Below are positions 11,901 through 22,608 of a stretch of 64,000 bases of DNA, piece after piece. Position 1 is the stretch's first letter. Every line of letters begins with the position of its first letter. The stretch comes from Balaenoptera acutorostrata (lineage: Eukaryota > Chordata > Mammalia > Artiodactyla > Balaenopteridae). The position numbers and the translations under genes were made by a program. The stretch spans positions 74,735,985 to 74,799,984 of the forward strand of contig NC_080067.1 of the NCBI RefSeq assembly GCF_949987535.1. Direction: 5' to 3'. The notes beneath the pieces were generated by a model, which ran no database searches, had not been told where the DNA came from, and worked only from the letters and a program-made list of their open reading frames with translations.

Positions 11901-12739
11901 AGCAAGATCTTTTTTGATCCACCTCCTAGATTAATGGTAATAAAAACAAAAATAAACAAGGGAGTCCTAATGAAACTTAAAAGCTTTTGCAAAGCAAAGG
12001 AAACTACAAACACGACAAAAAGACAACCCTCAGAATGGGAGAAAATATTTGCCAACAAATCAATGGACAAAGGATTAATCTCCAAAATATATAAACAGCT
12101 CATGCAGCTCAATATAACCCAATCCAAAAATGGGCAGAAGACCTAAATAGACATTTCTCCAAAGAAGACATACAGATGGCCAAGAAGCACATGAAAAGCT
12201 GCTCAACATCACTAATTATTAGAGAAATGCAAATCAAAACTACAATGAGTTATCACCTCACACCAGTTAGAATGGGCATCATCAGAACATCTACAAACAA
12301 CAAATGCTGGAGAGGGTGTGAAGAAAAGGGAAGCCTCTTGCACTGTTGGTGGGAATGTAAATTGATACAGCCACTATGGAGAACAGTATGGAGGTTCCTT
12401 AAAAAACTAAAAATAGAATTACCATATGACCCAGCAATCCCACTACTGGGCATGTGCCCAGAGAAAACCATAATTCAAAAAGACACATGCACCCCAATGT
12501 TCATTGCAGCACTATTTACAATAGGCAGGTCATGGAAGCAACCTAAATGCCCATCGATAGACGAATGGATAAAGAAGATGTGGCACATATATACAATGGA
12601 AAATTACTCAGCCATAAAAAGGAATGAAATTGGGTCATTTGTTGAGATGTGGATGGATCTAGTGATTGTCATACAGAGTGAAGTAAGTCAGAAAGAGAAA
12701 AACAAATATTGTATATTAATGCATATATGTGGGACCTAG
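8937..12739 (+). pseudogene. L1 ORF2 (endonuclease and reverse transcriptase), broken
   Basis: ORF2p nicks target DNA and reverse-transcribes L1 RNA. Endonuclease: LNVNGLNAP and QETH at the start (8937-9182), then GDLNT and SRIDHILGH (9226-9570), so the usual catalytic N, E, D, N, D and H positions are visible. Reverse transcriptase: [12 protein letters not shown] (about 10340-10380), NTDKAFDKI (about 10727), [11 protein letters not shown] (usual family form RQGCPLSP) and the catalytic FADD (about 11028-11040). Cys-rich C-terminus: CWRGC...HCWWEC (about 12304-12360). Breaks: a 2-base loss near 9180, a frameshift in the A/G run near 10125, a 1-base loss near 10378, TAA near 10590, TAA at 11193-11195, TGA at 11824-11826, and an indel near 12110. 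It is roughly full length (about 1,270 codons) but cannot make one protein. Confidence 0.9.
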
Positions 12740-12965
12740 AAAAATGGTACAGATGAACCAGTTTGCAGGGCAGAAAGTGAGACACAGATGTAGAGAACAA
12801 ATGTATGGACACCAAGGGGGGAAAGCAGCGGGGGGGGGGGGGGTGTGTGGTGGTGGTGTGATGAATTGGGAGATTGGCACTGACATATATACACTAATAT
12901 GTATAAAATGGATAACTAATAAGAACCTGCTGTATAAAAAACTAAATAAAATAAAATTCAAAAAA
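12740..12965 (+). mobile_element. L1 3'UTR and A-rich end of the near full-length L1
   Basis: Follows the ORF2 stop at about 12737-12739. It carries the conserved G-rich tract (G6 at 12816-12821 and a 14-G run at 12830-12843, then GT/GGT repeats). The typical end follows: 'gaattgggagattggcactg', 'acatatatacactaatatgt', 'aacctgctgtataaaaaact' and an A-rich tail. The body 7040-12965 is about 5.9 kb, near full length. Confidence 0.85.
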
Positions 12966-12977
12966 AAGGAAGCACTC
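12966..12977. repeat. Candidate right target-site duplication of the 7-13 kb L1
   Basis: aggaagcactca, the partner of 7028-7039. The older L1M continues directly from here. Confidence 0.55.
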
Positions 12978-14428
12978 ATATTATACAAATATCTAACCTA
13001 CAATAAAAAATTACAAAACATAGATACAAGCAAGGCAATGTAATCCATAATCAACCAATTAAGCAGTCAGCAGTAAGGATCACAAGATGACCCAGATGTT
13101 AGTATTAATAGACAAGGATTTTAAAACAGTTCCTATTAATATGTTATAGACTTAAAGAAAATGGACATAATGAGTAAACAAATAAGAAATATCAGTAAAA
13201 AATTGGAAATGATAAAAAGAAAGAAATGACATTTCTAGAAGTGAAAAGAAAAATATTTAAGAAAAAAATACTGGATGTACTTATTGACAGACTAGAAACT
13301 GGCAAATGAAAGCATTAATGAACCTGAAGACAGATTAATTGAAATTATCCAGGCTAAAATAGACAGATAAATATTTAACGCCCCTATCCCCCTGCAAACA
13401 CATAAAACAGATTCAGTAACCACCAACAATATCAAACTATCTAACCTATGTGGAAGAAAAATAAATAGAATAGAGTAGAAAAAAATAAGTAATGGTTAAA
13501 AGTTATCAAATATGGTAAAAATAAAAATTTCTTCTGATCCACATCAAAGAAGCTTAGCAAACTCCAGGCAGGAGAAATACACCAAAACTATGCTCAGGCA
13601 CATTATGACCAAAGTTCTGAAAAATAAAGAAAAAATTAAATGAAATAGAGAAGGAACAAAGACACGTGAAACACAGGCAAACAATGGTAGCTAGAAAACA
13701 ATGGAGGGATGTCATTAAAATGCTAAAATAAAAAAGAGATTGAATCCATAATTCTATACCCAGCAGAAGTAAAAAATATTTTCAGATAAACAAAATGAGT
13801 GAATTCATTTCTACCAGACTTGCATTATAATAAATGCTGAAAGATGTTATTTGGACAGAAGGGAAATTATACCAGATGAAAACTAGGTTATATAGGAAAT
13901 GATAAATACTACTGGCAATCATAAACATGCTGATAAATATAACAGGACATACTTTTTCTTCTTTTAATTTTTAAAGCAAAAATAATAACATCGCACTGAG
14001 AGGGTTATAATGTAAAAACATATACATGACATTGCAGAAGGTGTTTAATTTAAATATATTATTTTAAGGTTTTTCTATTTTATGTGAGGTGTTTAATATG
14101 AATTCTAAGTAGACTATCATAAAGTAAGAATCCCTGCTATACTCTCTAGAGCAAGAGCTATAAATATAATACAAAAGAACTAAGAAGACAACACAGGAAT
14201 AAAAACGAAATATAAAAATCATTAATTAAACAAAAAGAAATAAGAAGAAAAATGGAAAAATAAAAGTCAGATGAGATAAATAGAAAACAAACAACAGCAA
14301 GGTGGTAGTTTAAACCCAACCATAGCAATCACCACATTTATTGCAAAAAGAGCAACCACTCCAACTAAAAGGCAGAGCCTGCCTGCCTGATCAAAAATGC
14401 AATACTCAACAATATCTTGTCTAGAAGT

Positions 14429-14506
14429 GATACCCCTAAGTCTCATAGGGGTTGAAAGTAAAAGTTTGATACCCCTAAGTCTCATAGAGGTTGAAAGTAA
14501 AAGTGT
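14429..14506. repeat. 39-bp tandem duplication inside the old L1M
   Basis: Two head-to-tail units of 39 bases (14429-14467 and 14468-14506), both starting gatacccctaagtctcata. They differ at only about two positions. The similarity between units is far higher than between this L1M and its family, so the duplication came long after insertion. Confidence 0.9.
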
Positions 14507-15190
14507 GGAGTACATACACCCAAGTCAACAGTAAGCATAGATATGGCTATATTAATATCAGACAAAGGGTGTTTCAAGACCACGAGTATTACCAGAGGTA
14601 AAAGGAACATTTCATAATAATCAAGGGTCAGGGCATCAGGATCTAGACATAATAACCCTACTTATGTATGTGCCTAATAATAGGATCTCAAAATTTATGA
14701 AGTGAAAAGCAACAGAAGTAAAGGAGACAACAAATAATTTCACAATCATAGTTAGAGATTTTAATACTCCTCTCTCAACAACTGTTAGAAGATATAGCAA
14801 AACTCAGTAAAGATATATAAAATCTGAGCACTATCAAGCTACTTGGCCTAATCAATATTGTAGAACACGATTCCAAACAACAGCAGAATGAATATTTTTT
14901 GAGTGCATATAGAACATTCGCTAAAACAAATGTTGGCCCTTATAAAAAGACAAAAGACTGATACCTTACAGGGTATGATCACTGACAACAACAAAATTAA
15001 ATTAGAAATTAATAAAATTAAACATCTTAAAAATCCTTGAATGTTTGGAATTAAACACACTTATATAGAACCCATGGGCCACGAAAGAAATCACAAAGGA
15101 TATTAAAAATAGTTCTAACTGAATAATAATGAAACACAAAACATCAAAGTTTGTGGGATGCAGCCAAAGGTATACTATTAGGAAATGGGA

Positions 15191-15750
15191 ATAAACTCTC
15201 ATATTACAATGCACATACTTACCCGTTGACCCTCTTCTGGGAATATGACCTGCAGATATAGTAACACATGTGCAAAATGGAGTATGTTCAAGATTATATT
15301 CATGGTAAAGATGTTTGTAACATCAAAATACTTAAAAAACATAAATGTTCTTCAATAGGGGATTGGTTAGATAAATTCTGGAATGTCCATACAATGTAAT
15401 GTTATACAGGTGCTAAAGACAATAAAGCAGCTAATTATGTATTGCTTTAGAAAGATCTCCAAGATGCACTGTTCAATAAAAGAAGCAATCTATAAATGTG
15501 TGTGTTTGTACATACTACCATTTGTATTAAATACACAAACACTCACAGTGCAAACGCATATATATTTGTACATTCTACCATTTGTGTTCAATATGTACAA
15601 ACGCACATATAGGTATTTGCTTGCATTATGTTTAGGAAGTCTTTTGAAGGATATACAAGAAGCTGACAATACTGTTTGCCTCCTGGGAAGGGATTTGCAT
15701 GATTGGAGAATAGAGCTGTAAGAAATAGACTTACTCTTCTCTATGCTTGT
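15191..15750 (+). mobile_element. Old L1M, 3' end of ORF2 and 3'UTR
   Basis: Late ORF2 signature 'cttctgggaatatgacctgc', 'caataggggattggttagat', 'gaaagatctccaagatgcac', then 'taccatttgta' and 'gcctcctgggaagggatttg' of an old L1M 3'UTR. It follows endonuclease sequence directly, so about 3 kb of ORF2 is missing if both pieces belong to one element. A diverged duplication (15503-15540 versus 15565-15602, 'gtacat.ctaccatttgt') lies inside. Confidence 0.6.
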
Positions 15751-15851
15751 GTTACTGCTTCAAACAGTAAGTTAAATTAAGGGAGAGAAAACTGTTGGTT
15801 AAGTGAAATTAATGTACTAGCAAAATGTGGCTCTCAGACCTCTAATAAAGA

Positions 15852-15862
15852 GTGCAGCTGCT
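15852..15862. repeat. Left target-site duplication of the second 5'-inverted L1
   Basis: gtgcagctgct here matches gtacagctgct at 17546-17556 in 10 of 11 bases. L1 sequence starts right after it (tcattcttttatatatagct in the inverted block). Confidence 0.75.
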
Positions 15863-16365
15863 GTCATTCTTTTATATATAGCTGCCTAATATTCCCAGCA
15901 CCACTTATTGAAGAGACTGTCTTTTCCCCATTGTACATTCTTTCCTCCTTTGCCATAGATTAATTGACCACAGGACATGGGTTTATTTCTGGGCTCTCTA
16001 TCCTGTTTCATTGATTTATGTGTCTGTTTCTGTGCCAGTACCATACTGTTTTGATTACTGTAGCTCTGTGGTATAGTCTGAAGTCAGGGAGCCTGATTCC
16101 TCTAGCTGTGTTCTTCCTTCTTAAGATCATTTTGGCTATTTCAGGTCTTTTGTGTTTCCATACAAATTTTAAAATTATTTGTTCTAGTTCTGTGAAAAAT
16201 GCCATTGGTATTTTGATAGAGATTGCACTGACTCTTAGATTGCCTTGGGTAGTATGGTCATTTTAACAATACTGATTCTTCCAATTCAAGAACATGGTAT
16301 ATCTTTCCATCTGTTTGTGCCATCTTCAGTTTCTTTCTTCAGTATCTTATAGTTTTTGGAGTACA
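15863..16365 (-). mobile_element. L1 ORF2 segment, inverted 5' part of a twin-primed insertion
   Basis: The reverse complement is ORF2 sequence downstream of the reverse transcriptase. It contains [20 protein letters not shown] and [20 protein letters not shown] in one 65-codon frame (16008-16205). It ends at the equivalent of 'agctacatgtaaaagaatga'. The plus-strand block after 16365 resumes only about 10 bases further along ORF2. The inner junction shows a possible ACA microhomology at 16363-16365. Confidence 0.85.
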
Positions 16366-17545
16366 TTCTCTAACACCATGTACAAAAATAAACGCAAAAT
16401 GGATTAAAGAGCTAAATGTAAGACCAGATACTATAAAACTCCTAGAGGAAAACATAGGCAGGACACTCTTTGACATAAATTGCAGCAATATTTTTTTGGA
16501 TCTGTCTCCTACAGTAAAGGAAACAAAAACAAAAATAAATAAATGGGATCTAATTAAACTTAAAAGCTTTTGCACAGCAAAGGAAACCATCAACAAAATA
16601 AAAGGACAATCTACTGAATGGGAGAAAATATTTGAAAATGAAATGACCATTAAGGGATTAATATACAACATATATAAACAGCTCATACAACTCAACGTCC
16701 TAAAAAATTGAAAAATGGGCAGAACGAAATAGACATTTTTCCAAAGGGGAAATGCAGACGGTCAACAGAAACATGAAAAGATGTTCAACATTGCTAATCA
16801 TCAGGGAAATGCAAATCAAAACCACAACGAGATATCACCTCACACCTTTCAGAATGGCTATCATCAAAAAGAACACAGGTAACAAATGTCGGTGAGGATG
16901 TGTAGAAAAGGGAAGCCTCGTAAACTGTTGGTGGGAATGTAAATTGCTGCAGCCACTGTGGAAAACAGTATGGCAGTTTCTCAAAAAACTAAGAATAGAA
17001 CTACCATATGATCCAGCAATTCCACTCCTGGGTATATTATCCTAAAAAAACCCCAAAACACTAATTTGAAAGGATACATGCACCCCAATGTTCATAGAAG
17101 CATTATTTACAATAGTCAAGATATGGGAGCAACCTAAGTGTCCATCAACAGATGAATGGATAAAGATGTGGTTTATATACACATATGAAATTTTGCCATT
17201 TGCAGCAACATGGGTGGACTTAGAAGGCATTATGTTAAGTGAAATAAGTCAGAGAAAGACAAATGCTGTAAAATATCACTTATATGTAGAATCTAAAAAA
17301 TACAACAAACTAGTGAATAAAACAAAAGAGAAGCAGATTCACAGATATAGAGAACAAACTAATGGTTACCAGTGGGATGGGGGGCAATATAGGGGTGGGG
17401 GAGTGGGCGGTACAAACTATAAGGTGTAAGATAGGCTCAAGGATGCACTGTACAACACAGGGAACATAGCCAATGTTTTGTAATACTATAAATGGAAAGC
17501 AACCTTTAAAATTTGTATAAAAATAACAAAATTAAATTTTAAAAG
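16363..17545 (+). mobile_element. L1 ORF2 C-terminus and 3'UTR, sense part of the twin-primed insertion
   Basis: Starts 'acattctctaacaccatg' and runs through the ORF2 C-terminal region ('ctaaatgtaagaccagatac', 'aagcttttgcacagcaaagg', 'aatcatcagggaaatgcaaa') to a G-rich 3'UTR (17374-17407) and an A-rich end. Stops and indels are frequent. It forms one insertion with 15863-16365, bounded by a near-identical 11-bp duplication. Confidence 0.85.
17374..17407 (+). other. G-quadruplex-type G-rich tract in an L1 3'UTR
   Basis: Several runs of three or more G in 34 bases (GGG, GGGGGG, GGGG, GGGGG, GGG) with short spacers. Such tracts are a conserved trait of L1 3'UTRs. Folding is inferred from the pattern. 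Confidence 0.6.
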
Positions 17546-17556
17546 GTACAGCTGCT
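17546..17556. repeat. Right target-site duplication of the second 5'-inverted L1
   Basis: gtacagctgct, partner of 15852-15862. It directly follows the A-rich 3' end of the L1. Confidence 0.75.
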
Positions 17557-17571
17557 AAAGTAGTTCTATTT

Positions 17572-17690
17572 TAAATCTGAGAAAACTTAGAGTCTGAAAT
17601 GGGAATTGACTTACCCAGGCTCACACAACAAGCAAAAGCCTCATGACTACAAGGATATACTGTAAGATCATCTGATCCCATATAAAAGAA
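17572..17690 (-). repeat. MIR
   Basis: Minus-strand MIR: 'ctgagaaaacttagagtctg', 'gggaattgacttacccaggc', 'tcacacaacaagcaaaagcc', the reverse of the usual core. The L1 above inserted just beside it. Confidence 0.7.
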
Positions 17691-18955
17691 TGGTACTTCC
17701 TGTGAAAAGTTACCAAAAGAAGAAGATCAATGAAATCCCCGTTAAATAAACAACCCAAAATGGACTAGTTGAGTTAAGGAGGGAATGAGACTAAATCTGG
17801 TTACCTATCACATCTTTCATGTCCTGGTGATTAGACCACCAAAATAACCTTGGGCCTCAGTACAAGGAATATATATCTTTTTAAAAACCTCACCATTATT
17901 TGGGCTCTACTTGCTTTATTTTTTTCAGCCTTTCTATGACTTGGATCAATTCCAACACCCAGAGGACCCAAAATTTCTCCTCCAATACTACCTAAATTTC
18001 TAATCAAAGTTGACATAACATTGTGGGCTTTCCAGAGGATGATGACATTTTGCCTCTGAATATATTCAGTAAAGGGCTTTTCTTGGGGGTAATGTGTCAT
18101 TGTAGGGATGCTCTATAGCTATTCCCACTGTCATTGAGGAGAAACAACCCCAGAATTTGCTTGTGTTACTTGCTCATTGGGTTTAAATTACACTTTCATT
18201 TAAACATCTTCTTGGCAGTGATTACAATGCTCAGTGACTGAAACATTTCTCAGTGAGGAACTACTGTAATTGTCAATGAATGAGAAATATAGGCTGGAAT
18301 GCACCATGACTACAGAGCACCTGTGATGTGGGATTGCTGTGATGTTGCTGTGAGGCATAGCAGACACTACAAATCCTTTTATTAATCTGGAAAAAAAATG
18401 TAAGATTAAAAACATGAGGCAAAACAAAAGAATCCTGGTATCATGCAGGTACCCAGCAGGTGTGAGTAGATCGAGACCTGATATTATATCCCTAGCAGTG
18501 CTCTAAAACCACCTGTCACAGATGTGTTCTGCTCAGTCTCAATCAAGCCTGCATGCACCATCACACCAGCCACTTTCATTTCAACAGCTTAAAGAGTAAT
18601 CTGCTAGACAAACAGTTCCGATAGAACTAAAACACTAGAGTTGTGTTTTATTAAAAAAAATCTTTGCTGCAATGCTTCTTGCTGTGATAATGACTCCTCA
18701 GAATGATAATTCAAAGTAAATATATTCACCACTAAATAGGAATGAAGACAGAGGCCTTGGTTTGCTTTTTGCTTTTCTTTTCTAAAGTCCTAGGTTATTG
18801 AATATAATTTACCTCTATCATGTTTCAAATATATTATCATTCATATGATTTCACATTCATATATTATTCACAAAGAGATGACACGCATATTTGTTTGGCT
18901 TCATAAAACAAAGGAAGCTCATAAGTTCTGTTCTTATGATTAACAGAATCCATGA
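17691..18955. other. Unassigned stretch
   Basis: No confident repeat. Positions 17831-18100 are open for 89 codons on the minus strand (starts MTHYPQEKPFTEYIQ). The composition looks protein-like, but I do not recognise the family, and an in-frame stop lies just upstream of the ATG. It may be a chance frame or a relic. Confidence 0.4.
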
Positions 18956-18959
18956 AATT

Positions 18960-19130
18960 CACAGCTTGTAAATATATAGTCTGACTCTCCATTTTACAGA
19001 CGAAGAAATCAAGGTCTCTAATGGGAAGGAAATCACACAATCAAGATCATGCTGCCAGGTAATATGAGGATCAGGATTGGAATACAGTCTCCAGTTTGGG
19101 GATCTTCCCTCCTTATGCCATGATGCTCTG
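18960..19130 (-). repeat. MIR
   Basis: Minus-strand MIR core: 'ctccattttacagacgaaga', 'aatcaaggtctctaatggga', 'aggaaatcacacaatcaaga', then 'aggatcaggattggaataca'. Confidence 0.75.
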
Positions 19131-19899
19131 GTTATGATTTATGCCCTTTCATTGATAAGAATGACCAGGTAAAATAGGCTTTTACTTATAAATGTGCATA
19201 TTTTCCAGTAATCAAATGACTTTGATCAATGTGCTTCAGTTACTATAATAGTTAATATCACTTTGTTTACCTGTTACATTGAGCACACTCTGTTTTTAGA
19301 CATTTTGATTGTAGGTATTGAGTATTTTGCTCCTATGATTTCATAAGACAGGCACTGGCAAAACAGGAGGCAGAAGGCAAAAAGAGGTGACCATTTTTAT
19401 GTAAACAGGATAAAAGCAGAGTAAGCTTGACTGATGGATTGAGTAGGGATCGTGAATAGAAAAGAGATTATATTCTTCCAAGTGGAATTGGCATTTGTGT
19501 ACAAAGACAACACTGGGTGAAAGAACAGGGGCAGGCCCATTCAGCTCTGACAGTTAATAACCATCCTACTACCCAATGGTCCTAATAATGCAAAGTTTTA
19601 ATTTGATTCATTTGTAATTCAGGACTCATGACCTAATCCTAGAATAATTTTCTTTTGCACACTAAAAGGTGACAAGTCACTTAATCAAAGCATCTTCTCA
19701 GACCCAACAAAAATGGTAGACCAAGGAAATGGTTCTGCAAACATGAACGTTTATTTACCTATCTTCCCATTTGTATAGTTTTTGGTTACATATCCATAAA
19801 AAGAAAAGATTCAGACATATGTGGATAATTCATGTTCTTTACCATCAGATTGTTAAATCACCTCATATGCATGCATCTATCTTCATAGGTCATTTGTTA
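19131..19899. other. Unassigned stretch
   Basis: I see no gene and no confident repeat in this AT-rich segment. Confidence 0.5.
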
Positions 19900-20303
19900 T
19901 ATACCTTTTCATTTCTCACAGATTCCATCACAATATTTCACTTGTTTCTGCTGTGCTTTTACATGTGGCAAGTCCTCCCACCTATATCTGCAAAACCAAA
20001 TCTCAATTATTCTTAAAGACCTAATATAAATTCAACTCCCTTCACAAAATCATCTCATCTTGTCATCTGAAAATCATCTCATCCTCTTCTGATCCCAACA
20101 ACAGCAATGTATCTGTGGCTTTCAACATAATGTTCACTTTTTATTTCACGTTATATATATATATATTTGCAAATACGACCTTACTAAGTACAATTTATTT
20201 GTGGTCAAGGTATCTCTCATTTCTCCTCGAATTTTAGCAGTACCTGCACCTGGTAGCTTCTCTATAAATGTTTGTGAATGAATGAAAGAATGAATGAATG
20301 AAT
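19900..20303 (+). mobile_element. L2 LINE 3' end with (GAAT)n tail
   Basis: Degraded L2 sense order ('cttaaagacctaatataaat' for the usual 'caggtctcagctcaaat'), ending in 'cctgcacctggtagcttctc' and 'tataaatgtttgtgaatgaa'. The tail is a (GAAT)n run at 20275-20303, the normal L2 3' terminus. Confidence 0.6.
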
Positions 20304-20937
20304 ATAGCCTTTTCCAAATGTCTGAAATAGTTTGATGAAATAGCCTTTGCGATGGTTCATCAAACTTGGTACTGATATCTTCCAGAGCTAAGCTTCCTCT
20401 GAATCAGCATACAAACAAAATTCAAAATCCAACCATTTGTATTTTTAAATTTATTTCTTTGCTTTACATCTAAAACTATACAATCAACAGCTCAATTGCC
20501 TAAAAGAAAATACCATTTATCCTTTCATAAATATCTGAAAAAGAGAGAAACATGTTTTAAAAAAATAAACAGGAGTATACATTCTCAGGGAGCCTACAAT
20601 ATGACAGAATAAGCACAGGTATGAAACAGCAACCTTTTCACATTCTATGCTAGCTTACAAAAGAAAGATTTCATGTAGGGTGTCTATAAGAGATACTAAT
20701 CCTTTCTTGAATTGAGAACCAATTATGTTAAAATTCAAATATATTTTAAGTTGATAAAACCCATTAATATATATTAAGCAAAGCAAACAAGTGGTATACT
20801 GGACCTTGAGGAATATATATAGAATCCTAATGTTTCTTTTTTGATGTTAAATAAACCCATTCTTTTAACGTACTCTCAAATGTCACAGTTCCTGTCCAGT
20901 TCATGTCTACATACCTCCACTATGCTGCATAAAATAT
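20304..20937. other. Unassigned stretch
   Basis: No gene or recognised repeat seen. Confidence 0.5.
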
Positions 20938-20948
20938 TACATAATTTT
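20938..20948. repeat. Candidate target-site duplication, third 5'-inverted L1
   Basis: tacataatttt, identical to 22598-22608. It lies next to the T-rich (reverse A tail) end of the minus-strand L1. At the far side about 24 bases separate the L1 end from the repeat, so this is a candidate only. Confidence 0.45.
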
Positions 20949-21412
20949 CTGTTTTTATTTTTTTAATTCATTTTTAAAAATTGAAATATAGTTGATTTAC
21001 AATGTTGTGTTAGTTTCAGGTGTACAGCAAAGTGATTCAGTTACACATACATATATATCTATTTTTTCAGATTATTTTCCCTTATAGGTTATTACAAAAT
21101 ATCAAGTATAGTTCCTTGTTGGTTATCTATTTTACATATATTAGTGTGTATATGTTAATCCCAAACTCCTAATTTATCCCTCCCCCCGTCCCCCTTTGGT
21201 AACAATAAGTTTGTTTTTTATGTCTGTGGGTCTATTTCTGTTTTGTATATAAGTTCATTTGTATCATTTTTTTTTAGATTCCACATATAAGCAATATCAT
21301 ATGATATTTATCTTTCTGTGTCTGGCTCACTCCACATAGTATGATAATCTCTAGGCCCATCAATGTTGCTGCAGATGGCATTATTTCATTCTTTTTTGTG
21401 GCTGAGTAATAT
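20949..21412 (-). mobile_element. L1 3' end (ORF2 end and 3'UTR), sense part of a minus-strand twin-primed insertion
   Basis: The reverse complement runs from 'atattactcagccacaaaaa' in late ORF2 through the 3'UTR to 'aactaacacaacattgtaaa', 'tcaactatatttcaattttt' and an A-rich tail (T-rich at 20950-20980). This is the cetartiodactyl L1 3' end. The 5' neighbour block 21413-22573 carries ORF2 in the opposite orientation. Confidence 0.85.
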
Positions 21413-22573
21413 CATTTGTATGGAAACACAAAAGACCCCAAATAGCCAAAGCAATCTTGAGAAAGAAAAATGGAGCTGGAGGAATCAGGCTCCCTGACTT
21501 CAGACTACTTACAAAGCTACAGTAAGCAAAACAGTATGGTACTGGCACAAAAAAACAGACATATAGATCAATGGACAGGATAGAAAGCTCAGAAATAAAC
21601 CCACACACCTATGGTCAAATAATCTATGACAAAGAAGGCAAGAATATACAATGGAGAAAAGACAGTGCTGGGAAAACTGGACAGCTACATGTAAAAGAAT
21701 GAAATTAGAACATTCTCTAACACCACACACAAAAATAAACTCAAAATAGATTAAAGACCTAAATGTAAGGCCAGACACTATAAAACTCCTAGAGGAATAA
21801 GTAGGCAGGACACTCTTTGACATAAATTGCAGCAATATCTTGTTGGATTTGTCTCCTAGAGTAATGGAAATAACAACAATAATAAACAAATGGGACCTAA
21901 TTAAACTTAAAAGCTTTTGCACAGGAAAGGAAACCAATAAACAAAATGAGAAGACAAACCTACAGAATGGGAGAAAATATTTGGAAATGATGTGACCAAC
22001 AAGGGATTAATTTCCAAAATATACAAAGAGCTCATACAACTTAATATAAAAAAAAAAAAAAACCCAAACAACCCAATCAAAAAATGGGCAGAAGATCTAA
22101 TAGGCATTTCTCCAAAGAAGACATACAGATGGCCAACAGGCACATGAAAATATGCTTAACATCGCTAATTATTAGAGAAATGCAAATCAAAACTACTATG
22201 AGGTATCACCTCACACCAGTCAGAATGGCCATCATCAAAAAGTCTACAAATAATAAGTACTGGAGAGGGTGTGGAGAAAAAGGAACCCTCCAATACTACT
22301 GGTAGGAGTGTAAAGTGGTACAGCCACTATGGAGAACAGTACAGAGGTTCCTTAAAAAACTAGAAACAGAGCTACCATATAATCCTGCAATCCCACTCCT
22401 GGGCATATATCTGGAGAAAACCATAATTAGAAAAGATACATGCACCCCAATGTTCACTGCAGCACTATTTACAATAGCCAAGACATGGAAGCACCCTAAA
22501 TGTCCATTGACCAGATGAATGGATAAAGAAGATGTGGTGTATTTATACAATGGAATATTAGTCAGTCATAAAA
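21413..22573 (+). mobile_element. L1 ORF2 segment, inverted 5' part of the minus-strand insertion
   Basis: Plus-strand ORF2 from 'tttgtatggaaacacaaaag' and 'gctggaggaatcaggctccc' through 'attagagaaatgcaaatcaa' and 'agccactatggagaacagta' to 'caatggaatattagtcagtc'. It ends at the ORF2 point where the opposite-strand block at 21412 begins, with about 17 bases present in both. That is the layout expected for a 5' inversion of one minus-strand insertion. A 15-18 base A run is present near 22050. No open frame exceeds about 80 codons. Confidence 0.85.
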
Positions 22574-22597
22574 TGCTGTTTAACACTTAGTGAACTA

Positions 22598-22608
22598 TAC
22601 ATAATTTT
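22598..22608. repeat. Candidate target-site duplication partner
   Basis: tacataatttt, an exact match to 20938-20948. The intervening 22574-22597 is not L1-like and may be filler added at the inverted end. Confidence 0.45.

Larger units (their letters stand above)
12966..15190 (+). mobile_element. Old L1M, continuation (ORF1 through endonuclease region)
   Basis: Resumes the element broken at 7039. The ORF1 region spans about 13000-13950 (leader 'gatgacccagatgttagtat', coiled-coil region 'gaacctgaagacagatta', late ORF1 'cccagcagaagtaaaaaata'). An inter-ORF region follows, then ORF2 endonuclease traces from about 14290 ('aaaggcagagcctgcctgcc', 'atatggctatattaatatca', 'cacaatcatagttagagatt', 'gcatatagaacattcg'). 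Stops and indels occur throughout. It is much more diverged than the L1 nested in it. It contains a 39-bp tandem duplication at 14429-14506. Confidence 0.75.

Noticed and set aside
14429..14506. CRISPR-like direct repeats
   Set aside because: Only two adjacent units with no spacer, in a mammalian L1; it is a simple tandem duplication.
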